The notes under the pieces were generated by a model. That model saw nothing but the letters and a program-made list of their open reading frames with translations, was not told where the DNA came from and did no database searches. Below, in pieces: positions 1 through 6,015 of a stretch of DNA of 6,493 bases (the first letter of the stretch is position 1; each line of letters begins with the position of its first letter). The stretch comes from Pseudomonadota bacterium. GTDB lineage: Bacteria > Pseudomonadota > Gammaproteobacteria > Burkholderiales > Rhodocyclaceae. Made by a program: the position numbers and the translations under genes. The stretch lies in assembly GCA_030917225.1 (NCBI GenBank), contig JAUPVD010000355.1:1-6493 (forward strand), written 5' to 3'.

Positions 1-22
1 ACTGCTAAAGCGTCGCCTGCCC

Positions 23-60
23 GTGACCCGGGGTCGGTAACGCCGACAAACAAGGGTCGT
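23..60 (+). promoter_or_regulatory. Structured metK 5' leader (putative two-tier hairpin)
   Basis: Just upstream of the metK SD, bases 23-29 can pair with 54-60 (five Watson-Crick pairs from GACCC/GGGTC plus two terminal G-U pairs). Inside this lies a second hairpin, GTCGG 33-37 with CCGAC 43-47 and loop TAACG. The pairing is seen directly. That it forms in RNA or regulates metK is inference. It does not match any SAM-sensing riboswitch class I can recall in detail. No convincing promoter is visible in the 76 bases available, so the transcript start may lie outside the window. Confidence 0.35.
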
Positions 61-63
61 TTC

Positions 64-68
64 AGGAG
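64..68 (+). promoter_or_regulatory. Ribosome binding site of metK
   Basis: AGGAG lies 8 bases before the ATG at 77, ideal spacing. This fixes the metK start, which also gives the usual MetK N-terminus with the ATP-site motif at residues 13-19. Confidence 0.85.
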
Positions 69-76
69 CAGATCAA

Positions 77-1243
77 ATGGCAAGCGAATACCTCTTTACT
101 TCCGAATCCGTTGGTGAAGGCCACCCCGACAAGGTCGCCGACCAGATTTCGGACGCCGTCCTCGACGCCATCCTGGCCGTCGACCCGAAGGGCCGCGTGG
201 CCTGCGAAACGCTGGTTTCCACCGGGCTGGTCGTCATCTCCGGTGAAATCACCACCAAGGCGCACGTCAACTACCGCGAGATCGCCCAGGAAACCGTACG
301 TCGCATCGGTTACACCGACAGCGACATCGGCTTCGATTACAAGTCCTGCGCCATCCTCACCGCCATCAACACCCAGTCGCCGGACATCGCGCAGGGTGTG
401 AACGAAGGCGAAGGTCTCGATCTCGACCAGGGCGCTGGCGATCAGGGTTTGATGTTCGGCTACGCCTGCCGCGAAACCGAAACGCTGATGCCCTTCCCGA
501 TTCACTACGCACATCGACTCATGCAGCGCCAGGCAGAAGTCCGCCGCGATGGACGCATCAACTGGCTGCGTCCGGATGCCAAGTCGCAACTGACCGTGAA
601 GTACGTCGATGGCAAGCCGGTTTCGATCGACACCGTCGTCGTCTCGACCCAGCACAGCCCGGACGTCTCGCACGCCCAACTGACCGAAGCGGTGATCGAA
701 GAGATCATCAAGCCGGTGTTGCCGAAGGACATGATCACCGCCGACACCCGCTTCCTGGTCAACCCGACCGGCCGCTTCGTCGTCGGCGGCCCGCACGGCG
801 ACTGCGGCCTGACCGGTCGCAAGATCATCGTCGACACCTACGGCGGTGCTGCACACCACGGCGGCGGCGCCTTCTCCGGCAAGGATCCCTCGAAGGTTGA
901 CCGTTCGGCTGCCTACGCCTGCCGCTATGTCGCCAAGAACGTCGTTGCCGCCGGCCTCGCCGACAAGTGCGAAGTGCAGGTGGCCTACGCCATTGGCGTC
1001 GCCAAGCCCGTTTCGCTGATGGTCAACACCTTCGGCACGGGCAAGATCCCGGACGACAAGATCGTCGCGCTGATCGGCAAGCATTTCGACCTGCGCCCGA
1101 AGGGCATCATCGTCGCCCTTGATCTGCTCCGCCCGATCTACTCGAAGACCGCCGCCTACGGCCATTTCGGCCGCGACGAGCCGGAGTTCACCTGGGAAAA
1201 CACGGACAAGGCAGCCGCACTGAAAGCCGACGCCGGTCTGTAG
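77..1243 (+). CDS. metK: S-adenosylmethionine synthetase (methionine adenosyltransferase)
   Basis: This cytosolic enzyme makes S-adenosylmethionine from methionine and ATP, releasing phosphate and pyrophosphate; it supplies the cell's methyl groups. The 388-residue length is normal for the bacterial family (E. coli MetK is about 384). Visible family motifs are GEGHPDK at residues 13-19 (ATP/metal site), the signature GAGDQG at 119-124, and the glycine-rich loop [15 protein letters not shown] from residue 262, whose lysines and aspartates contact the triphosphate. N-terminal, central and C-terminal domains all look complete, with no frameshift. The ATG at 77 is supported by AGGAG 8 bases upstream. 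A strong terminator follows the stop by about 20 bases, so metK is probably not cotranscribed with the c-di-GMP genes downstream. Its leader can fold into a hairpin, so leader-based control is possible but unproven. The identity is very secure. Confidence 0.98.
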   Translation: MASEYLFTSESVGEGHPDKVADQISDAVLDAILAVDPKGRVACETLVSTGLVVISGEITTKAHVNYREIAQETVRRIGYTDSDIGFDYKSCAILTAINTQSPDIAQGVNEGEGLDLDQGAGDQGLMFGYACRETETLMPFPIHYAHRLMQRQAEVRRDGRINWLRPDAKSQLTVKYVDGKPVSIDTVVVSTQHSPDVSHAQLTEAVIEEIIKPVLPKDMITADTRFLVNPTGRFVVGGPHGDCGLTGRKIIVDTYGGAAHHGGGAFSGKDPSKVDRSAAYACRYVAKNVVAAGLADKCEVQVAYAIGVAKPVSLMVNTFGTGKIPDDKIVALIGKHFDLRPKGIIVALDLLRPIYSKTAAYGHFGRDEPEFTWENTDKAAALKADAGL

Positions 1244-1263
1244 TTTCTTGACGTTGTCGACAC

Positions 1264-1290
1264 AAAGGGGGCTTCGGCCCCCTTTTTTCT
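1264..1290 (+). terminator. Rho-independent terminator after metK
   Basis: GGGGGC at 1267-1272 pairs with GCCCCC at 1277-1282 around a TTCG tetraloop closed by a C-G pair, an exceptionally stable loop. A run of six T follows from 1283, and AAA 1264-1266 can extend the stem by pairing with the first T's. The A and T flanks are asymmetric, so termination should be strongest on the + strand. It separates metK from the HD-GYP gene. Confidence 0.95.
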
Positions 1291-1312
1291 TTTCTGCAAA
1301 CATCAGCCGTTG

Positions 1313-1318
1313 CATAAT
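1313..1318 (+). promoter_or_regulatory. Possible -10 element of the c-di-GMP operon
   Basis: CATAAT differs from the TATAAT consensus at one base and stands between the metK terminator and the HD-GYP gene, where a new promoter is needed. The region 16-18 bases upstream is T-rich but has no good -35 match. If used, transcription would begin near base 1325, which is the A of the proposed ATG. This is a weak call. Confidence 0.3.
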
Positions 1319-1324
1319 CAAAAG

Positions 1325-2563
1325 ATGCTCAAGAAAATCAGCGTCGACCATCTCGCTCTCGGCATGCACCTGCATGAGTTCTGCGGCTCGTGGATGGAAC
1401 ACCCGTTCTGGCGGACAAAGTTTGTCCTCAAGGATCAGAAGGACCTCGACGCAGTACGCGCCAGCAGCATTCGCGAGGTATGGATCGATGTTGCCAAGGG
1501 GCTGGACACGACGGAGGGGGTGTCGCGCGAGGCGAGCGAACTTGAAGTCGAGCGCGAGTTGCAGGAAGCGGCGAAAACAGAGCAACCCGCCATACAGCAG
1601 CGCGTCTCGATGCAGGAAGAGGCCGCCCGGGCCGCCAAGATTTGCGCGAAATCCAAGCAGGCCGTGGTTTCGATGTTCCAGGAAGCACGCATGGGTAACG
1701 CCATCGACGCCAAGGATTGCGCCCCACTGGTCGAGGAGATTTCAAATTCCGTCATGCGCAACCCCGGAGCATTGATCAGCCTCGCCCGCCTGAAAACTGC
1801 CGACGACTACACCTACATGCACTCGGTCGCCGTCTGCGCGCTGATGATCGCGCTGTCCCGCCAACTCGGCCTCGATGAAGAGCAGACTCGCCAGGCAGGC
1901 CTCGCCGGACTGTTGCACGATCTCGGCAAAGCCATGGTGCCAAATGCCATCCTCAACAAACCGGGCAAGCTGACCGACGAGGAATTTGCCGAAATCAAGA
2001 AACACCCGGCCTATGGCCATAAGGCACTGCTCGCGGGCAACGGCATACCGGAGATCGCACTCGACGTCTGCCTGCACCACCATGAAAAAGTCGATGGCAG
2101 CGGCTATCCAAAGGGGTTGAAAGCGGATCAGATCACGCTGTTTTCGAAGATGGGGGCCGTCTGCGACGTCTATGACGCGATCACTTCCAACCGCCCCTAC
2201 AAGGCCGGCTGGGACCCAGCCGAATCGCTGCGCAAAATGGCCGAATGGGCCAAGGGGCATTTCGACGAAGCCGTATTCCAGGCCTTCGTGAAGAGCCTGG
2301 GCATCTACCCGGTCGGCTCACTCATCCGGCTCGACTCCGGTCGTCTCGGCGTGGTTATCGAACAATCGGAAAAATCGCTGCTTGCCCCCAAGGTGAAAGT
2401 GTTTTTCTCGACCAAGTCGAACGTCCGCATCAAACCTGAAGTCGTCGACCTCTCGCGGCCTGGCGCACAGGAAAAAATCGCCGGGCGCGAAGACCCGGCC
2501 AAATGGAATATCCCCGACCTCGATGAACTATGGGCTGGCGCAGCGGCCGCCCAGATTCGCTAG
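1325..2563 (+). CDS. HD-GYP domain c-di-GMP phosphodiesterase with DUF3391-like N-terminus
   Basis: This is a predicted cytosolic phosphodiesterase that hydrolyses cyclic di-GMP to pGpG and/or GMP, lowering the messenger that favours biofilm over motility. Residues about 1-120 resemble the DUF3391 domain often placed before HD-GYP (an early VDHLALGMHLHE stretch, then a W-MEHPFW segment). The HD-GYP core covers roughly 140-335 and has all expected metal and substrate motifs: H166 in YMHSVA, H198-D199 in LLHDLGK, HHExxDGxGYP at 252-262, and the DVYDAITSNRPYK stretch. It therefore looks catalytically competent. About 75 C-terminal residues form a small tail of unclear role. No membrane segment is seen. 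I chose the ATG at 1325 (412 residues) because the DUF3391-like sequence begins there; an in-frame TTG at 1310 would add five residues. Neither start has an evident SD. The stop lies 25 bp before the next c-di-GMP gene, which suggests an operon. The specific cellular target is unknown. Confidence 0.93.
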   Translation: MLKKISVDHLALGMHLHEFCGSWMEHPFWRTKFVLKDQKDLDAVRASSIREVWIDVAKGLDTTEGVSREASELEVERELQEAAKTEQPAIQQRVSMQEEAARAAKICAKSKQAVVSMFQEARMGNAIDAKDCAPLVEEISNSVMRNPGALISLARLKTADDYTYMHSVAVCALMIALSRQLGLDEEQTRQAGLAGLLHDLGKAMVPNAILNKPGKLTDEEFAEIKKHPAYGHKALLAGNGIPEIALDVCLHHHEKVDGSGYPKGLKADQITLFSKMGAVCDVYDAITSNRPYKAGWDPAESLRKMAEWAKGHFDEAVFQAFVKSLGIYPVGSLIRLDSGRLGVVIEQSEKSLLAPKVKVFFSTKSNVRIKPEVVDLSRPGAQEKIAGREDPAKWNIPDLDELWAGAAAAQIR

Positions 2564-2588
2564 CCCCCGCAGAGAGTTCATCGGCACG

Positions 2589-5351
2589 ATGAGCAAACCC
2601 TTGCCCTCCACCGGTCAGTCTGCGCCGGCAAAGCAGCCCTTCAGAGACATCCCCGGCTCCTTCCGTCCAGCGCGCTGGATGGCCTGGCTGGCGCTCGCCC
2701 TCGGGATAGGCATAAGCCTGCTCGGCTGGCGAGCCAACCTCGAGAGTAGCCAGCGCCTGGCCGATGGCCGCTTCGAGGCCAGAACCAACGAAGTGCATAC
2801 CGCCATCGAAGCGCGCCTGACTGCTTATACCCAGATCCTGCGCAGTGCCCAGGCTTATATCGGCGTCACCGGCCACCCACGGCAAAGCGATTGGGCGAGG
2901 CTGCTGAACACGCTGGACATCGTTCACAATTACCCCGGTATCACCGGCGTCATCTATCTGCGCCCCTTTAATCACACGGAGCGCCAGCGGATAGAATCCG
3001 AAGTCCGGCGAGACGAACCGGAGTTCGCCATTCGCCCGTCAGGCGAGCGGGATTTCTACATCGCGCTTACCGCCGTCGAACCCCGCACACCGACGACCCT
3101 GATGGCCATCGGCTCCGACAGCTGGACCCATCCGGTTCGTCGCGAAACACTCGCGGCCGCGCGTGACAGCGGCCTGAGCCGCATCACCCCGAAGCTGGCA
3201 CTGGTCATTGACGATCCGGCCAAGCCCCTGCCGGCCTTTCTCATGTATCAGGCGGTCTACCGCAACGGCACCCAACCGACCACGGTCGAGGATCGTCGAG
3301 CCGCCCTGCTCGGCTACGTCGGCGCAGCCTTCCGCATCGATGCCCTGATGAACGACTCCGAGGGAAAGCCGCCTGGCGATATCGCGTTGCGCGTTCATGA
3401 CGGATTCGACGAAAAAAACGAAGCCTTCCACGCCACTCATGCAGATTTCGATTTTGGCAAAACCACACTGCAGCGGACGCGGACCCTGAGTGTCGGCGGC
3501 CACACCTGGATCATCAATTACGCCGCGCTACCGGCTTTCGAGGATGAAGTGGCCAACCAGGCCGCCTCGTGGCGGCTGCTTTCCGGCGGATTGCTGGTCA
3601 GCCTGCTGTTATTCACCATCGTCTGGTCGCTGGCCACCACGCATGCACGCGCCGAATCCATGGCCAGGCGCATGACGCGCTCCCTGCGCGAGAGCGAGAC
3701 CACGCTGCGCGCACTCTTCGAACAGGCGCCGATCGGCATCGCGCTGATCGACCACCACGGACGCATCATCGACTGCAATGAGCAGAGCGCCGCCCACGTC
3801 GGTTCGACGCGCGACGCCATCATCGGCTTCTCGATGCTCGACGATGCGCGCGACCAGAGTCTGCGCGAACCGCTGCTCCGTGCCATCGCGGGCGAGGCGG
3901 TAACGATCGAGGCTGCCTACGCACCAACATTCGGCATGCGCAATTCAATCTACAACTGGCGCTTCCAGCCTGTCGAGATCGACGAAGAACGCTCGTTCGT
4001 CCTCTGCTTCGTCGAAGACATCAGCGAGCGCAAGACGGCCGAGGCCCGCATCGAGCACCTTGCCCATCACGACACGCTGACCGGGCTGGCCAACCGCAGC
4101 CTGCTCAAGGACCGCCTGCAGCAAGCCATTGCCGTCGCCGCACGCTCGCGGACACAACTGGCGCTGATGTTCCTCGACCTCGACTTCTTCAAGCACGTGA
4201 ACGACACCATCGGCCACTCCGCCGGTGATGCAATGCTCATCGAGGTAGCGCAGCGGCTACGTCACTGCGTGCGCGAGTCGGATACCCTGGCCCGCATCGG
4301 CGGCGACGAGTTCGTCGTTCTGCTCACCAACATCCGCGACGTGCAGGACAGCGCACGCGTTGCCGAGACGATCATCGCAGCCATCGCCGAGCCGATTACG
4401 CTCGACACGCACGTGATCAATACCTCCGCTTCCCTCGGCATCGCCATCTGGCCAGACGATGGCGCAAATGAAGAGACACTGACCAGCAACGCCGACGTGG
4501 CGATGTACCACGCCAAAAGCAGCGGCCGGAACAATTACCAGTTCTTCACCGCCGACATGAACCTGCGCGCCCAGGAGGCTGCCGCGATGGAGCGCTCGCT
4601 GCGCGACGCCCTGACTCACGCTCAGTTCCGGCTGGACTATCAAACGCAGGTAGACGGAGAAACAGGCACCATCATCGGCGCCGAAGCGCTGATCCGCTGG
4701 CAGCATCCGGAGCTTGGGTTGCTGTTGCCGGGCAAGTTCATCCATATCGCCGAAGAACGCGGGCTGATCGACCGCATCGGCGACTGGGTCCTGAATACTG
4801 CCTGCATGCAGGCTCAGGCCTGGCACAACGCCGGGCATCCCCGGCTGCAGATGGCGGTGAACATTTCGCCTCGCCAGTTCCGCAAGGGCAAACTGCAGGA
4901 GAGTGTCACCCGGGCGCTCGCCACCAGCGGCTTGCCGCCGAAATTTCTGGCGCTGGAGATCACCGAAAGCGTCGTCATGGAGGACGTCGACGCCGCCACC
5001 TCCATGCTTGGAGAACTGCGCAATCTCGGCGTGCAGATCGAGATCGACGATTTCGGAACCGGCCACTCCTCGTTGGCCTACCTCAAGCTGCTGCCCATCC
5101 ATCGCCTCAAGATCGACCGCAGCTTCGTGCGTGACATCCCCGGCGACGCCGACGACACCGCCATCGTCGAAGCCATCATCAAGCTCGCCGGCAGCCTGCA
5201 GCTCGAAATCATCGCTGAAGGAGTGGAAACGGAAGAGCAGCGACAATTCCTGCTGAGCAAGGGCTGTCGCGCCATGCAGGGCTACCATTTCTCTCGACCC
5301 GTTCCGGCAGCAGAATTCGAGACCCAACTCGGGGCCGCACCCAAAGCTTAG
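2589..5351 (+). CDS. Membrane CHASE-PAS-GGDEF-EAL c-di-GMP signalling protein
   Basis: This 920-residue inner-membrane protein can in principle both make and degrade c-di-GMP. TM1 (about 30-47) and TM2 (about 330-349) bracket a periplasmic region of roughly 280 residues that fits a CHASE sensor, including the NYPGITGVIYLRPF stretch near 114-127. A linker leads to a PAS domain (about 365-485), then GGDEF (about 486-655) and EAL (about 665-915). The GGDEF domain has HDTLTGL at 494-500, an intact GGDEF at 571-575 and a properly spaced RESD inhibitory site at 562-565. The EAL domain keeps E699 of EAL, N758, E790 in LEITES, DDFGTG at 820-825, E877 in AEGVE and Q897, so it should be active. The ATG at 2589 has a modest AGAGAG 12 bases upstream. 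An upstream ATG at 2523 would add 22 residues, overlap the HD-GYP gene by 41 bp and lacks an SD, so I disfavour it. The CHASE ligand is unknown. Net enzymatic direction cannot be told from sequence. Confidence 0.94.
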   Translation: MSKPLPSTGQSAPAKQPFRDIPGSFRPARWMAWLALALGIGISLLGWRANLESSQRLADGRFEARTNEVHTAIEARLTAYTQILRSAQAYIGVTGHPRQSDWARLLNTLDIVHNYPGITGVIYLRPFNHTERQRIESEVRRDEPEFAIRPSGERDFYIALTAVEPRTPTTLMAIGSDSWTHPVRRETLAAARDSGLSRITPKLALVIDDPAKPLPAFLMYQAVYRNGTQPTTVEDRRAALLGYVGAAFRIDALMNDSEGKPPGDIALRVHDGFDEKNEAFHATHADFDFGKTTLQRTRTLSVGGHTWIINYAALPAFEDEVANQAASWRLLSGGLLVSLLLFTIVWSLATTHARAESMARRMTRSLRESETTLRALFEQAPIGIALIDHHGRIIDCNEQSAAHVGSTRDAIIGFSMLDDARDQSLREPLLRAIAGEAVTIEAAYAPTFGMRNSIYNWRFQPVEIDEERSFVLCFVEDISERKTAEARIEHLAHHDTLTGLANRSLLKDRLQQAIAVAARSRTQLALMFLDLDFFKHVNDTIGHSAGDAMLIEVAQRLRHCVRESDTLARIGGDEFVVLLTNIRDVQDSARVAETIIAAIAEPITLDTHVINTSASLGIAIWPDDGANEETLTSNADVAMYHAKSSGRNNYQFFTADMNLRAQEAAAMERSLRDALTHAQFRLDYQTQVDGETGTIIGAEALIRWQHPELGLLLPGKFIHIAEERGLIDRIGDWVLNTACMQAQAWHNAGHPRLQMAVNISPRQFRKGKLQESVTRALATSGLPPKFLALEITESVVMEDVDAATSMLGELRNLGVQIEIDDFGTGHSSLAYLKLLPIHRLKIDRSFVRDIPGDADDTAIVEAIIKLAGSLQLEIIAEGVETEEQRQFLLSKGCRAMQGYHFSRPVPAAEFETQLGAAPKA

Positions 5352-5354
5352 TGC

Positions 5355-5374
5355 GCAAGATCTTCCTTGCTTTT
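5355..5374 (+). terminator. Possible weak terminator after the GGDEF-EAL gene
   Basis: GCAAG 5355-5359 pairs with CTTGC 5366-5370 around a six-base loop, followed by four T. It begins four bases past the stop codon. The stem is short and AT-containing, so it would terminate poorly at best; read-through into the small downstream gene is likely. Confidence 0.3.
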
Positions 5375-5404
5375 CCATGACGCCGTCTATGATGAAAGTC
5401 CGTC

Positions 5405-5410
5405 GAGGAG
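5405..5410 (+). promoter_or_regulatory. Ribosome binding site of the small zinc-ribbon gene
   Basis: GAGGAG lies 8 bases before the ATG at 5419. This decides in favour of that start over the in-frame ATG at 5377, which has no purine-rich site in front of it. Confidence 0.8.
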
Positions 5411-5418
5411 AAAAGCTC

Positions 5419-5811
5419 ATGGACGCGCTCGCTGCGCTACGCAAACGGGGATTTCGCCGCTGGTACGAGCACACGCTGATCGAGGCACATGCCTGGCTGA
5501 TCAGCTGCTTCCTGGCGATGGTCCTTGCCCTCGCGCTGTTCGAGGTACATAACGACGCCCCTGCCCTCGGTCAGCGCATCCCGCTGCTGGTCGGCGCCGT
5601 TTTTTGCGTGAAGGGCGCATGGGCGGCCTACCGGCGCTATTTTCAGACCTTGCAGCGCGCTGAAATCATGGCTGAAGCCGCCGTCTGTCCGCAATGTGGA
5701 ACCTATGGCCGTTTCCGCATCCTGGCCGGCAGCGAGAACGAATCCGGCGATCTGAATCACCTCAGCGCGTGCTGCCTCAAATGCCAGAAAAAGTGGCAAC
5801 TCGACGCCTGA
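5419..5811 (+). CDS. Unrecognised two-TM protein with C-terminal zinc-ribbon-like cysteines
   Basis: I do not recognise the family of this 130-residue protein. A basic N-terminal segment (R8, K9, R10, R13, R14) precedes a hydrophobic helix at about 25-43 and a second at about 54-71, separated by a short polar loop. By the positive-inside rule both ends should be cytoplasmic. The C-terminal half carries CPQC at 90-93 and CLKC at 119-122, with an extra C118. Two CxxC pairs 25 residues apart are typical of a small zinc ribbon. The CPQCGTYGRF and CLKCQKKW contexts also fit such a knuckle fold. The role could be metal-dependent protein or nucleic-acid binding at the membrane, but nothing in the sequence settles this. 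Start: ATG 5419 with GAGGAG at ideal spacing; ATG 5377 would add 14 residues. It begins 67 bp after the GGDEF-EAL gene and may be the last gene of that transcript. Its stop codon overlaps the likely -35 region of the ahcY promoter. Coding is supported by the RBS and the ordered domain pattern. Confidence 0.8.
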   Translation: MDALAALRKRGFRRWYEHTLIEAHAWLISCFLAMVLALALFEVHNDAPALGQRIPLLVGAVFCVKGAWAAYRRYFQTLQRAEIMAEAAVCPQCGTYGRFRILAGSENESGDLNHLSACCLKCQKKWQLDA

Positions 5812-5836
5812 AGGAACTTAAAAGATCGCGTATAAT
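5808..5836 (+). promoter_or_regulatory. Promoter of ahcY (sigma-70 type)
   Basis: A perfect -10 hexamer TATAAT is at 5831-5836. A 17-base spacer puts the -35 near 5808-5813 (CTGAAG), a poor match that overlaps the stop codon of the preceding gene. The predicted transcript start, about 5842-5845, falls a few bases before the first helix of the SAH aptamer. That spacing strongly supports this as the promoter that feeds the riboswitch. Confidence 0.75.
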
Positions 5837-5845
5837 CCAACGCTT

Positions 5846-5911
5846 ATCCGAGGAGCGCTGCAGAGGCTGGTCCACACGCCACCCCCAGGCTCGGTTCAAA
5901 ACTGCGCTCAC
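5846..5911 (+). promoter_or_regulatory. SAH riboswitch aptamer upstream of ahcY
   Basis: This is the S-adenosylhomocysteine-sensing aptamer. The conserved blocks are visible in order: CCGAGGAGCGCTGC at 5848-5861, CCAGGCTCGG at 5885-5894 and GCGCTCAC at 5904-5911. Stem P1 is CCGAG 5848-5852 with CTCGG 5890-5894. The defining pseudoknot is GAGCGC 5853-5858 with GCGCTC 5904-5909, six perfect pairs. The variable P2 arm occupies about 5859-5888; its exact inner pairing is unresolved. The known class binds SAH, strongly discriminates against SAM, and turns on genes that remove SAH, which agrees with ahcY downstream. The aptamer starts almost at the predicted transcript 5' end. Class assignment is from memory of the consensus and structure, without a covariance-model search. 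Confidence 0.92.
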
Positions 5912-6011
5912 TGACAAACCCTGCCGGGCGCAGGGGGCAACGGTGAGCCGCGCACAAGCAGCTTCGCGACACCCGCACTCCCTCATCCCGGTCACAGTTA
6001 TCAAGGAGCCT
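5906..6011 (+). promoter_or_regulatory. Expression platform between SAH aptamer and ahcY
   Basis: About 100 leader bases separate the aptamer from the start codon. Two local structures are evident: a hairpin CCCTGC 5919-5924 with GCAGGG 5930-5935, and an outer helix GCTCAC 5906-5911 with GTGAGC 5943-5948 that reuses pseudoknot bases. No T-run follows either, so transcription termination is unlikely. Control of translation through the SD at 6003-6008 fits better: AGGCTC 5887-5892 in the aptamer can pair with GAGCCT 6006-6011 covering the SD. The switching mechanism is inference. Confidence 0.5.
6003..6008 (+). promoter_or_regulatory. Ribosome binding site of ahcY
   Basis: AAGGAG lies 7 bases before GTG at 6016. 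It decides the non-ATG start and is the probable regulated element of the riboswitch. Confidence 0.85.
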
Positions 6012-6015
6012 TACT

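Noticed and set aside
62..1585. 507-codon open frame on the minus strand across metK
   Set aside because: It is a shadow of metK, caused by high-GC codon bias. It runs through the strong terminator, shows no recognisable domains, and metK is certain on the other strand.
2523..2588. Upstream ATG start for the CHASE-GGDEF-EAL protein
   Set aside because: No SD precedes 2523, it would overlap the HD-GYP gene by 41 bp, and the added 22 residues look like read-through of the other frame. ATG 2589 leaves a normal basic N-terminus before TM1.
4257..5474. 405-codon open frame on the minus strand opposite the GGDEF and EAL domains
   Set aside because: The plus strand encodes fully conserved GGDEF and EAL motifs here. 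The antisense frame has low-complexity composition with no motif and no convincing start.
5919..5935. Hairpin CCCTGC/GCAGGG as an intrinsic terminator in the ahcY leader
   Set aside because: The stem is good but is followed by GGCAACGG rather than a T-run, so it is not a Rho-independent terminator.
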